Shown here piece after piece: positions 46,981 to 56,063 of a DNA stretch of 64,000 nucleotides (its first letter is position 1; every line of letters begins with the position of its first letter). The notes under the pieces are model-generated. The model made no database searches, was not told the DNA's origin, and worked only from the letters and a program-made list of their open reading frames with translations. The position numbers were made by a program, and so were the translations under genes. This stretch comes from Flavobacterium sp. (lineage in GTDB: Bacteria > Bacteroidota > Bacteroidia > Flavobacteriales > Flavobacteriaceae), in NCBI GenBank assembly GCA_016718345.1, contig JADKDN010000001.1:443001-507000 (forward strand), read 5' to 3'.

Positions 46981-49900
46981 ATGAAACAGTTTTTAGATTA
47001 TTTGAGAAATAAGTATTTAGAAAAGAATTTTATATTGCTATTTTACATTTTGATTCTTTTCTTTATTAACTGGTAAGATGATAGGTCAAAACATAAGTTC
47101 TACTACATATCCATTAGAATCGAGTACAGGAGCAAGTTTAGCATCATTTACAAGTTTGGGTACACTTGTATCTTCAGGTAATGATGATACAAATTCATCA
47201 CTTACCAATATTGGTTTCGATTTTTGGTTCAATGGAGTACGTTATACTCAATTTGGAGTCAATACAAATGGTCATTTAAAATTAGGTCAGTAGTGACCAG
47301 TATAAACTATATCAATAATTTAGCTAAATGGAACTGAGAATCCAAAGATTGCACCCTATTGGGATGATTTAACCACTGGTTCCGATGGCTACGTAAAATA
47401 TGGACTTATAGGTTCGGCTCCGAATAGAAGGTTGGTTGTAGAATGGAAAGCGAATGTTTATGTAAATAATGCAACGGTATCTAATTCAGCTCCACTACTT
47501 TTTCAAGCTATACTGTCAGAGTCAACAGGTACTATACAGTTTATTTATGGCGGTACCATAGCGACATCAACTACTGGCTATTCAATAGGGTTTAGTACTT
47601 CTTCTACCAATTTGGTTAGTGTTGCTAGTTCCTCAAATGTTGCAACTTATGGAAGTGACCCCAATACGAATCAAACCGCTTCAATAGCAGCGGGGAAGTC
47701 GCATGTTTTTACTCCACAAACTCCAAATGCACCAAGTAATTTAACTTTTGCAAATGTAGCTACCACTTCAATGACATTGAATTGGTCGGATAATGCTTCA
47801 AATGAACAAGGATATGTAATTTATACTTCAACAGATGGTGTGAATTACGTTTTTAATCAACAAGTAGCAGCAAATGATACCAATGCAGATCTAAGCGGGC
47901 TTACTACAAATACAACTTATTATTTTAAAGTTTATGCCATTACCGAGGGTACATTAAGTTCTCCGCCTTTGACTGGTTCACAAACTACACCAGTACAAGT
48001 GGTTATTACTACGGGTGCTAGCACCTGGGTAGCACCAGCATGTGTTACATCTGTTACCATTGAAACATGGGGTGCAGGCGGTGGTGGAGGAAGTAGTAAT
48101 AACACTAATACTAATGGTGGAAGTGGAGGAGGCGGAGGTGCTTATGCTAAAGGTATTCATACCGTAGTTCCAGGAAGTACTTATTTTTACTCGGTAGGAA
48201 TAAAAGGTTCTGGTGGGCCTGCAAACAGTACTACTCCACCCACAGCAGGAGGTAGTACTTGGTTTAATGCAGTTGCTTCAACTAATGTAGCTCCAGCATC
48301 TAATGTAAATGGAACATTAGCCGCAGGTGGAGGTCCAGGTGTGAATAATAGTATAACAACTCCTTCGAATGCAGGATTGGCTTCGTCTTCAATTGGAAAT
48401 GTAACTGTAGCCTCTGGAAGTGCGGGTCTTGGTGGTACTACTGCTGGTGGTCGTAACGGAGGGGCAGGAGCAAGTCCAGGTGGAGGAGCAGGAGGAGCAG
48501 GGTCAAGAACTACCAATGGTTCTAATGGAACAACACCAGGTGGTGGAGGTGGAGGTGGTAATGATAAAAAAAAAATAAAGGAGGAGATGGAGCTATAGGG
48601 CAAATTATTATTACTTATACTAACCTAAGTCCATCGGCAGTACCAGTAATATCTTCACCTATTTGTTCAGGTTCTACTACACTTAGTGGAACTAGTTCTG
48701 AAGCTAATGGAACAATCATTGAATTGTTCAAGGCAGGAATTTCTCTAGGAACGACAACTGTGACTTCAGGAACATGGACAAAAATAGGTCTTCTATCATT
48801 AGTCTCTGGAGATGTAATTACAGCTACAGCAGTTGCACCATCGTGTAAAACGGTTAGTGTTTCGTCAGTCTCCGTAACAGTAACGGGGGCACCAACGCCA
48901 GCAACGAATAGCTCTACCCAAACGATATGTTCTACTTCAACAGCAACTCTATCAGGGAATGCGCCAACAGTAGGCACGGGAGCATGGAGTGTGGTGAGTG
49001 GTCCAAGCACTTTAGCAAGTCAATTCAGTAGCTTAACCAACCCAACTGCGGTATTTACCCCAGCAGGAGGCGTAGGTTCTTATGTTGTACGTTGGACGAT
49101 TAGTAATTCACCATGTACCGCATCGACAGCCAATGCTACTATAACAGTGGGACAGCCCAGCAAGAAGCCCCCAAATGTCTACAGCAACAGTTCGCGCCAA
49201 CAGTGGCGGGACGGGGGGTGTAGCATTTCAGTCCCTCTGGTATTTACCCCAGGCGGAGGGTTCTTATGTTGTACGTTGGACGATTAGTATTTCAGTACTG
49301 CATCGACAACAAAGAACGACACAACCAAGAATGAAGCACAACAACGGGGGGGGGACTTTAGCAAGTCAATTCAGGTTCAGTTTGATGCGACGAGTGCAGT
49401 AAGTCCAGTTAGTTAGTTCGATGGACAATGTAAGCCCATGTGCTGCATCGACAGCAAATGGACATGAACAGGGGAGCCCGGGTGGTTCTAGTATTTTCCT
49501 GGTTCAAGGGCTTGTAACACGGCGGGGGGGAGGGTGCTTACCCAAGATACTCAATTTAGAGCTGTAGTTCAAAGTGGCTCTTGCTCGATTGTAAATTCAA
49601 CCCCAACAACTGTAAGTCTTGGATCTACAACGACTTGGAATGGAAGTTCATGGAGCAACGGTGTGCCTACATCGACCAGTTTAGCTATTATATCAGGCAA
49701 TTATAATTCTTCTCTTAATGGAGGAAATATTACTGCCTGTTCTTTGACTGTTACTAATGGAATCGTAATTATCTCTTCAGGAAATAATGTTTCTTTAAAT
49801 GGCGCACTACAGGTGTTATCAGGAAGTTTTACTCTCGAAAATAATGCTAATTTGATTCAATCCAGTACTGTTGTTAATTCAGGAAACATTATTGTAAAAA

Positions 49901-51165
49901 GGAATACCTCACCATTGATTCGTCAAGATTATGTGTTGTGGTCTTCACCAGTAGCGGCTCAGCAATTGTTGGCATTTTCGCCCGCGACTTTGACGAATCG
50001 TTTTTATACCTATGATTCTGCTACGGATAAGTATCTTACTGTATCTTCTCCTGCAACTACCAATTTTGCTTTAGGAACAGGCTATTTGATTCGTGTGCCT
50101 AATACGCACCCCACGACTCCAACAATTTGGGGTGGTCAATTTACAGGTGTACCTAACAATGGTACGGTTAATCTCACTGTTGCTAACGCTACTTATAATG
50201 CGATAGGTAATCCATATCCTTCCACTATTAATGCAGATACTTTTATTGCAGCAAATGGTATAACAGAGGCGTTGTATTTTTGGAGAAAAACTAATAATTC
50301 TAACAACTCATCCTATGCAACTTATACTACGGCGGGAGGTGTTTCCAATTCTGGAGGCGATACTTTAGGACTAACTCCTAGTGGTACAATTGCAGTTGGT
50401 CAAGGTTTTATTGTGAAATCGACCTCTACAACTATCTCTTTTACCAATGCGATGCGAGTTGCTAATTCCAATGCACCTTTTTTGAGAGTGGCTGAAAATA
50501 GAAATCGAATATGGTTGAATTTATCGAGTACCTCTGGTGCTTTTTACCAAACGATGGTTTCGTATATGCCAAATGCAACATCAGCTATTGATGCTACCAT
50601 TGATGGCCGTTTTCTAAAAGATACTCAAACTGCATTGACCTCACTGATTGACAATGAGGAGTTTGCTATACAAGGTAGAGCATTACCATTTGATCCAAGT
50701 GATGTTGTACTCCTTGGTTTCAAAGCTAAAGTTGCTGATAGCTATACTATCACATTAAGTAATTTTGATGGATTGTTTACCAATGGACAAGCGGTATATT
50801 TGAAAGACAAGCTGACCAATACTATTCATGATTTGAAATCCGGTCCCTATGTGTTTGCTTCAGAGGCAGGCACTTTTAATGCACGTTTTGAAATCGTATA
50901 TCAAAATGCTTTAGCTACGCATCAAACTAATTTTACAGAGAATAGTGTTGTAGTTTACAAACAAAATCAAGAATTAGTTATCAATACAGGTACAATTAGG
51001 ATGTCAAACGTTCAAATATATGATGTAACAGGACGACTTTTGATGACTAAAAATAATATTAATGATTCGCAAATTAAAATCTACACAGGAACTACAAAAG
51101 AAGTACTGTTGGTTAAAATCACTTCTGAAACAGAAGGAAGTGTGCTAAAAAAAATCATTAACTAA
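46981..51165 (+). CDS. Giant T9SS-exported surface protein 3 (~1395 residues, multiply frameshifted)
   Basis: ATG 46981 begins a long N-terminal extension and hydrophobic segment (MKQFLDYLRNKYLEKNFILL…FYILILF) that, after a one-base shift near 47060, continues TGKMIGQ-NISSTTYPLESS. This gives a signal peptide like that of giant 1. Domains in order: a beta domain (FDFWFNGVRYTQFGVNTNGHL), a fibronectin type III module, a glycine-rich module, repeats of the TQTICSTSTATLSGNAP type, and the C-terminal block shared with giant 2 plus sorting domain. Breaks lie near 47060, 47290-47430, 48570 (an A9 run) and 49170-49530, where repeats look collapsed. It is likely a surface adhesin. Confidence 0.78.
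47432..48598 (+). CDS. Giant 3, segment A: fibronectin III and glycine-rich modules
   Basis: The segment starts in the lectin-like beta domain (VVEWKANVYVNNATVSNSAPLLFQ). A fibronectin type III module follows (APSNLTFANVATTSMTLNWSDN…GLTTNTTYYFKVYAI). A glycine-rich module (WGAGGGGGSSNN…YFYSVGIKGSGG…) comes next. The frame fails in a run of nine A at about 48569; the next frame reads NKGGDGAIGQIIITYT, completing the module. Confidence 0.8.
   Translation: MVVEWKANVYVNNATVSNSAPLLFQAILSESTGTIQFIYGGTIATSTTGYSIGFSTSSTNLVSVASSSNVATYGSDPNTNQTASIAAGKSHVFTPQTPNAPSNLTFANVATTSMTLNWSDNASNEQGYVIYTSTDGVNYVFNQQVAANDTNADLSGLTTNTTYYFKVYAITEGTLSSPPLTGSQTTPVQVVITTGASTWVAPACVTSVTIETWGAGGGGGSSNNTNTNGGSGGGGGAYAKGIHTVVPGSTYFYSVGIKGSGGPANSTTPPTAGGSTWFNAVASTNVAPASNVNGTLAAGGGPGVNNSITTPSNAGLASSSIGNVTVASGSAGLGGTTAGGRNGGAGASPGGGAGGAGSRTTNGSNGTTPGGGGGGGNDKKKIKEEMEL
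49534..51165 (+). CDS. Giant 3, segment B: C-terminal module and T9SS sorting domain
   Basis: The 543 residues are unbroken. TTTWNGSSWSNGVPTSTSLAI is followed by a short beta-helix, then WSSPV, YLIRVP, GNPYPSTINADTFI, LYFWRKTNNSNNSSYATY, GQGFIVKSTST and FTNAMRV. DKLTNTIHDLKSGPYVF and the sorting domain (NQELVINTGTIRMSNVQIYD…VLLVKITSETEGSVLKKIIN) close the protein. The order and many residues match the end of giant 2, so the two arose by duplication. Confidence 0.88.
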   Translation: MLTQDTQFRAVVQSGSCSIVNSTPTTVSLGSTTTWNGSSWSNGVPTSTSLAIISGNYNSSLNGGNITACSLTVTNGIVIISSGNNVSLNGALQVLSGSFTLENNANLIQSSTVVNSGNIIVKRNTSPLIRQDYVLWSSPVAAQQLLAFSPATLTNRFYTYDSATDKYLTVSSPATTNFALGTGYLIRVPNTHPTTPTIWGGQFTGVPNNGTVNLTVANATYNAIGNPYPSTINADTFIAANGITEALYFWRKTNNSNNSSYATYTTAGGVSNSGGDTLGLTPSGTIAVGQGFIVKSTSTTISFTNAMRVANSNAPFLRVAENRNRIWLNLSSTSGAFYQTMVSYMPNATSAIDATIDGRFLKDTQTALTSLIDNEEFAIQGRALPFDPSDVVLLGFKAKVADSYTITLSNFDGLFTNGQAVYLKDKLTNTIHDLKSGPYVFASEAGTFNARFEIVYQNALATHQTNFTENSVVVYKQNQELVINTGTIRMSNVQIYDVTGRLLMTKNNINDSQIKIYTGTTKEVLLVKITSETEGSVLKKIIN

Positions 51166-51184
51166 AACTCCCCAAATCTCCCCT

Positions 51185-51218
51185 TAAAAGGCCCTTTCGT
51201 TATCGAAAGGGCTTTTTT
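51185..51218 (+). terminator. Terminator of giant gene 3
   Basis: GCCCTTTCG pairs with CGAAAGGGC around TTAT, with flanking A- and T-runs. Confidence 0.9.
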
Positions 51219-51385
51219 ATGCAAAATAGCGAAAGAGTAAGGTGTATTTTATCGAGGAAGTGCCTAAATACGGTCGTTAAACTGCATCTTTTTTAGCCGA
51301 ACTGCTTCAAATTTGTCTTTTTTGTAGCTTTAACGAGTTTTGTAGTACTTCAACGAAAATAATTGTTGCGGCTGTACTGCTACCC

Positions 51386-51393
51386 TATCTTTG
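51386..51393 (+). promoter_or_regulatory. Promoter -7 box of the small secreted-protein gene
   Basis: TATCTTTG fits TAnnTTTG, with TTG triplets 17 and 20 bases upstream as candidate -33 elements, 40 bases before the ATG. Upstream lie two pairs of short direct repeats with 20-base period (AACTGC at 51280/51300, AACGA at 51332/51352). Confidence 0.5.
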
Positions 51394-51432
51394 ACATGTA
51401 TTAGAAACACAACCACTAACACATAAATAAAG

Positions 51433-51816
51433 ATGAAAGCAACAACTCAAAATTCAACAACTCAAAATTCTTTCTCAAGAATTGGATTGGTTGTTTTATT
51501 TGTTTTGTTCTTATTATCAAGTGTTGGAATGGTAGGTCAAAATGTACAAGCTGCTGCTTCAACTGTTACTTTTGAAGTTTCTCTTGCTTCTTCTGATGAA
51601 ACAGTTGCTACAACACAAACTGCTACTACAACAAACACCACAATGAATTTTGTTTCTTGGTTTATGGGAACTAAACAAACTCCTTCTAACAACCAATCAG
51701 GTGAATTTTCAACTAACAGCAAAAAACAAATGATTCAGTCTGGTATTGCTCCAAACCGTTTGTTAATCAAAGCTTTCTTGAAAAAAGCAACTAACTACAA
51801 TAGTACTATAGCATAA
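51433..51816 (+). CDS. Small secreted protein of unknown function
   Basis: The 127-residue protein has a long N-region and hydrophobic stretch (FSRIGLVVLFVLFLLSSVGMVGQ), then a threonine-rich linker (TTQTATTTNTTMNF) and a basic C-terminal part (IAPNRLLIKAFLKKATNY). The long signal region echoes those of the giant proteins. No sorting domain, lipobox or known domain is seen. A good promoter and its own position after the giant 3 terminator suggest independent expression. I do not recognise the family. Confidence 0.7.
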   Translation: MKATTQNSTTQNSFSRIGLVVLFVLFLLSSVGMVGQNVQAAASTVTFEVSLASSDETVATTQTATTTNTTMNFVSWFMGTKQTPSNNQSGEFSTNSKKQMIQSGIAPNRLLIKAFLKKATNYNSTIA

Positions 51817-51894
51817 TTATTTTGATATTAGTTTAGGTTAAGACGAGAAGCCTTTCATTTTATGAGAGGTTTTTTTATTTGAATCAAAGGGGAC

Positions 51895-51927
51895 AAAAAA
51901 ACCAGTTTCATTTGAAACTGGTTTTTT
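51895..51927. terminator. Bidirectional terminator between the two small envelope genes
   Basis: AAAAAACCAGTTTCA and TGAAACTGGTTTTTT form a perfect stem around TT. A weaker hairpin (AAGCCTTTC…GAGAGGTTTTTTT) lies just before at about 51848-51877. Confidence 0.85.
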
Positions 51928-51945
51928 ACTTTTTGAATGTATGTG

Positions 51946-52161
51946 TTATAGCGCTTCTCTACGTTTGTTCTTTAAGGTGTAAAAAGCAAATAAAACTGCA
52001 GCTATTGCCAATAGTATTAACTTTCCGTTTATTGGAGCAGGAGGTGGATCATCACCTTCAAGACCTCCTCCAGGTTGGTCTTGACCCGGTTGAGCAAACG
52101 ATATGAAATCAGTCAATAAGAAGAAACTAAGTATATAAAGTTTGAATAGGTTATTTTTCAT
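51946..52161 (-). CDS. Small signal-peptide/TM protein with PGQDQPGGG-PPPAP linker
   Basis: The 71 residues comprise a signal peptide (MKNNLFKLYILSFFLLTDFISFAQ), a proline/glycine/acidic linker (PGQDQPGGGLEGDDPPPAP), a membrane segment (LILLAIAAVLFAFYTL) and a basic tail (KNKRREAL). The linker-TM-basic layout is reminiscent of PEP-CTERM/LPXTG-like sorting tails. Short proteins of this design are common in Flavobacteriia and are sometimes mis-annotated as signal peptidase. The function is unknown. Confidence 0.8.
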   Translation of the reverse strand: MKNNLFKLYILSFFLLTDFISFAQPGQDQPGGGLEGDDPPPAPINGKLILLAIAAVLFAFYTLKNKRREAL

Positions 52162-52256
52162 ACAATTTAATTTTGTGCAAAGTTACAAATCAAATTCTAA
52201 AAAAACTAATTAATGAGGTATAAATGTACCATTTTTTTGTTATGGTTTCTGGGAGA

Positions 52257-53846
52257 TTAATCAAATTCAGAGGTAAAAAATAATTTTACATTTGGAAATT
52301 TACTCTGAGTCATTTGAATGGTAAAATCTGAATCTGCTAAGAATACTAATTGATTGTATTTGTCGTGCGCCAAGAATTTCTGCTTGATTCTACGAAATTC
52401 TTTAAACTCTTCACTTTTTGGGTCGTTTGGTTTTACCCAACAGGCTTTGTGAACAGGGAAGTTTTCATAGGTGCATTTAGCTCCGTATTCGTGTTCCAGT
52501 CTGTACTGAATTACTTCGTATTGAAGAGCACCAACAGTTCCAATAATTTTTCGGTTATTCATTTCTAAGGTGAATAATTGTGCAACACCTTCGTCCATCA
52601 ATTGGTCAACTCCCTTATCGAGTTGTTTTGCTTTCATAGGGTCGGCATTATTGATGTAACGGAAATGCTCGGGAGAAAAACTAGGAATTCCCTTGAAGCT
52701 CATTATTTCCCCTTCGGTAAGTGTATCACCAATTTTGAAATTTCCAGTATCATGAAGACCAACAATGTCTCCAGGATATGAAATATCTACAATTTCTTTT
52801 TTTTCAGCAAAGAAAGCATTAGGACTAGAGAATTTCAATTGTTTTTTTTGACGTACATGGTAATAAGGTTTGTTGCGTTCAAAAGTTCCCGAAACAATTT
52901 TTATAAACGCCAGGCGGTCTCGGTGTTTAGGATCCATATTGGCATGGATTTTAAATACAAAACCAGACATTTTTTCTTCTTCTGGATTTACTAATCGCGT
53001 TTCTGATTCTTTAGGTCTTGGAGATGGAGCAATGGTTACGAAACAATCTAATAATTCTCTAACGCCAAAATTGTTTAAGGCAGAGCCAAAAAAGACAGGT
53101 TGCATTTTACCTTCTATATATTTTTGTCTGTCAAATTTTGGATATACTTCGTCAATTAATTCCAATTCCTCTCTCAACTTTTCAGCGGGTTTAGCACCAA
53201 TGATTTTATCTAATTCAGGGCTTTTTACATCTGAGAAGGCAATCGTTTCCTCAATATTTTTTCTACTATCCCCACTGAATAAGTTGATGTTTTGTTCCCA
53301 AAGATTGTAAATTCCTTGAAAATCGTAACCCATACCAATAGGGAAACTCAAAGGAGTAACTGTCAAGCCTAATTTTTGTTCTACTTCGTCCATCAAATCG
53401 AAGGCATCATTTCCTTCACGGTCTAATTTGTTTATGAAAACGATGATAGGAATGTTTCTCATCCTACAAACTGCCACCAATTTTTCCGTTTGTTCTTCGA
53501 CTCCTTTAGCTACGTCAATAACAACAATTACGCTGTCGACTGCTGTTAATGTTCTAAAAGTATCTTCGGCAAAGTCCTTGTGACCGGGCGTATCGAGTAT
53601 GTTTATTTTTATATCTTTATAATTAAAGGCTAAAACCGAAGTAGATACCGAAATTCCTCTTTGGCGTTCAATTTCCATAAAATCGGAAGTAGCTCCTTTT
53701 TTGATTTTATTATTTTTTACAGCACCAGCCTCTTGAATGGCACCTCCAAAAAGTAATAATTTTTCGGTAAGTGTAGTTTTTCCAGCATCGGGATGTGAAA
53801 TAATCCCAAAGGTTCTTCGACGTTCAATTTCTTTTAAAAAACTCAT
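52257..53846 (-). CDS. prfC: Peptide chain release factor 3 (GTPase)
   Basis: Starting at ATG 53846 (MSFLKEIERRRTFGIISHPD) the protein has 529 residues, the normal length. An upstream in-frame ATG at 53897 would add 17 residues across the promoter. GTPase motifs: G1 HPDAGKTT (18-25), G2 region QRGISVSTS, G3 DTPGH and G4 NKLD. The RF3-specific domains II and III follow (GSALNNFGVRELLD, GTVGALQYEVIQYRLEHEYG). RF3 removes RF1/RF2 from the ribosome after termination. The gene is intact. Confidence 0.97.
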   Translation of the reverse strand: MSFLKEIERRRTFGIISHPDAGKTTLTEKLLLFGGAIQEAGAVKNNKIKKGATSDFMEIERQRGISVSTSVLAFNYKDIKINILDTPGHKDFAEDTFRTLTAVDSVIVVIDVAKGVEEQTEKLVAVCRMRNIPIIVFINKLDREGNDAFDLMDEVEQKLGLTVTPLSFPIGMGYDFQGIYNLWEQNINLFSGDSRKNIEETIAFSDVKSPELDKIIGAKPAEKLREELELIDEVYPKFDRQKYIEGKMQPVFFGSALNNFGVRELLDCFVTIAPSPRPKESETRLVNPEEEKMSGFVFKIHANMDPKHRDRLAFIKIVSGTFERNKPYYHVRQKKQLKFSSPNAFFAEKKEIVDISYPGDIVGLHDTGNFKIGDTLTEGEIMSFKGIPSFSPEHFRYINNADPMKAKQLDKGVDQLMDEGVAQLFTLEMNNRKIIGTVGALQYEVIQYRLEHEYGAKCTYENFPVHKACWVKPNDPKSEEFKEFRRIKQKFLAHDKYNQLVFLADSDFTIQMTQSKFPNVKLFFTSEFD

Positions 53847-53865
53847 ATTTATTGTAAATGGATTG

Positions 53866-53873
53866 CAAAAATA
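53866..53873 (-). promoter_or_regulatory. Putative -7 box of prfC
   Basis: TATTTTTG on the minus strand, 19 bases before the chosen start, fits TAnnTTTG and supports ATG 53846. Confidence 0.45.
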
Positions 53874-54092
53874 GTATTTATTACACAAATAAATCATGCT
53901 TTGTTGTAAACGCCTTTTTTTATGTGATTTTAATTCAAATAAATGAAGTTTGAGGCGTTTATAATTTTTTGTTAATAGTATTGGCTATAGTTGTATAATG
54001 CAATTGAATTGTTATTTTTGTTCACTAAATTTTGCTTGGAATATAGATTCCCTGATTCAATATTAATTTTACTAAATAGAAAATTTAAAATA

Positions 54093-56063
54093 ATGAAAAT
54101 GAAACAATTGTTTTTTGGAGTATTACTTTCTTTACATTTAATAGGTTATGCACAAGACAGTAAAAAGGAAGTTTTGTTTACAATTGATGATAAGCCCTAC
54201 TACACAGATGAATTTTTAAGGGTATACAATAAAAATTTAGATTTAGTTAAAGATGAATCACAGAAGGATTTAACCCAATATTTACAATTGTTTATAGGGT
54301 ATAAGCTTAAAATTAACAAGGCAAATAAACTAGGATTGCAAAATGGAGAATCCTATAAAAATGAGCTCAGTTCCTACAGAGCCCAACTATCAAAAAATTA
54401 TCTTACAGATTCTAAGGTTACTACTGAATTGGTTCAAGAAGCCTACAACCGCTCTTTGAAAGAAGTTAAGGCGGCTCATATTTTAATTACTGTAGATGAA
54501 AATGCGGCTCCAGCGGATACCTTAATTGCTTACAAAAAGATTTCTGAAATTCGTCAGAAGGCTGTTAATGGACAAGATTTTGGAAACTTAGCTGCTGAAT
54601 ATTCCCAAGATCCTTCAGCAAAAGATAACAAAGGCGAATTAGGTTACTTTTCGGTCTTTAGAATGGTTTATCCTTTTGAGTCGGCAGCTTTTACAACTCC
54701 AAAAGGGAAAATATCCAACCCATTCCGTACACGTTTTGGATATCACATAGTTAAAGTAGAGGATGTCAGAGACAATAGAGGAGAGGTTACCGTAGAGCAT
54801 ATCATGTTGTTGAATGGCGATACTGATAAGCCTGAGGATATTGCAGCAAAAGAAAATAAAATTCAAGATATTTATAAAAAAATTCTTCAAGGTGAAAATT
54901 TTGAAGACTTAGCTAAGCAGTTTTCAGAAGACACTTCATCATCGTCAAAAGGAGGCTTACTAAACCGATTTGGTTCTGGTCAGCTCAGTTCAGAAGAGTT
55001 TGAAAATGCTGCCTTTTCATTGACAAAAGAGAACCCTATTTCTGCACCATTTCAAAGTAAATATGGTTGGCATATAGTTAAGTTAATTGAAAAGCACCCT
55101 TTGAAGCCTTTTGAAGAGGTTAAAGCTGAGTTTGAAAATAAGGTAGGAAGAGATGATCGTTCTCGATTAATTACTAATTCTCTCAACGAAAAATTAAGAA
55201 AGAAATACAGTATCAAGAGAGACAATAAGTTGTACAAAAACACTGTAAAGGCGGTAACCGATACCTTTTATGATTCTAAATGGGAATTGCCTACAGACAC
55301 CAAACCTTATGATGGAAAATTATTTGCTATTCAGGAACAAAATGTCTCAGGGACTGATTTATTGAATTATATTGAAGATCAGCAAAGTAAAAACTATAAG
55401 TTGAAACCCATCAACAAGTTGGTTGATAATTTATACGAAAAATTTGTAGATGAAAAATTGAACACCTATTACAGTGATCACTTGGAATCGGAGTTTCCAG
55501 ATTTTGCTAATATCATCGAGGAATACCGTGATGGTTTATTGCTTTTTGATTTAATGGAAAAAGAAATTTGGGAAAAATCTAAAACAGACACACTAGGACT
55601 ACAATCTTTTTATAATTCTAGAAAAATGGATTATATGTGGAAAAACAGATTGGATGCCACTATAGCTTCGTCAACAAGTAATGAAGTAATAAAGAAAGCG
55701 CAAAAATTGCTCAAGCAAAAAAATACTCCCGAGCAAGTAAAGGAAAAATTAAATACCAATGACAAAGTTCAAATCATGACCAATACGGGTGTTTTTGAGG
55801 AAGGTAGTGAAGCTTTGCCCAAGAACTTGAAGTTTGCAACTGGTGTTTCGGAGATTTTGAATGAAAAAGAATATTATTTTGTTGCTTTGGTAAATAAAGT
55901 TATTCCAACAGGAGAGAAGACGCTCGACGAGTGTAAAGGGAAATTGATTAATGACTATCAGCAATATTTAGAACAGAATTGGGTTGACGATTTGAAAAAG
56001 GAATTTTCAGTTTCTGTACGTCAAGATGTTTTTGAGAAAATTAAAAAGCAACTTCAAAAATAA
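54093..56063 (+). CDS. Periplasmic parvulin-type peptidylprolyl isomerase with two rotamase domains
   Basis: From ATG 54093 the protein has 656 residues with a signal peptide (MKMKQLFFGVLLSLHLIGYAQ). Two PpiC/parvulin domains are visible: VKAAHILITVDENAAP…GELGYFSVFRMVYPFESAAF…FGYHIVKVEDVRD, then VTVEHIMLLNG…GGLLNRFGSGQLSSEEFENAAF…YGWHIVKLIEKHP. A long SurA-like helical C-terminal part follows. Such proteins chaperone outer-membrane proteins across the periplasm. The stop overlaps the next start by one base (TAATG), so the three parvulin-like genes form one operon. Confidence 0.92.
   Translation: MKMKQLFFGVLLSLHLIGYAQDSKKEVLFTIDDKPYYTDEFLRVYNKNLDLVKDESQKDLTQYLQLFIGYKLKINKANKLGLQNGESYKNELSSYRAQLSKNYLTDSKVTTELVQEAYNRSLKEVKAAHILITVDENAAPADTLIAYKKISEIRQKAVNGQDFGNLAAEYSQDPSAKDNKGELGYFSVFRMVYPFESAAFTTPKGKISNPFRTRFGYHIVKVEDVRDNRGEVTVEHIMLLNGDTDKPEDIAAKENKIQDIYKKILQGENFEDLAKQFSEDTSSSSKGGLLNRFGSGQLSSEEFENAAFSLTKENPISAPFQSKYGWHIVKLIEKHPLKPFEEVKAEFENKVGRDDRSRLITNSLNEKLRKKYSIKRDNKLYKNTVKAVTDTFYDSKWELPTDTKPYDGKLFAIQEQNVSGTDLLNYIEDQQSKNYKLKPINKLVDNLYEKFVDEKLNTYYSDHLESEFPDFANIIEEYRDGLLLFDLMEKEIWEKSKTDTLGLQSFYNSRKMDYMWKNRLDATIASSTSNEVIKKAQKLLKQKNTPEQVKEKLNTNDKVQIMTNTGVFEEGSEALPKNLKFATGVSEILNEKEYYFVALVNKVIPTGEKTLDECKGKLINDYQQYLEQNWVDDLKKEFSVSVRQDVFEKIKKQLQK

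Noticed and set aside
48187..48603. 138-codon minus-strand proline-rich frame
   Set aside because: It is the complement of the glycine-rich module of giant 3, an expected artefact of GGN codons.
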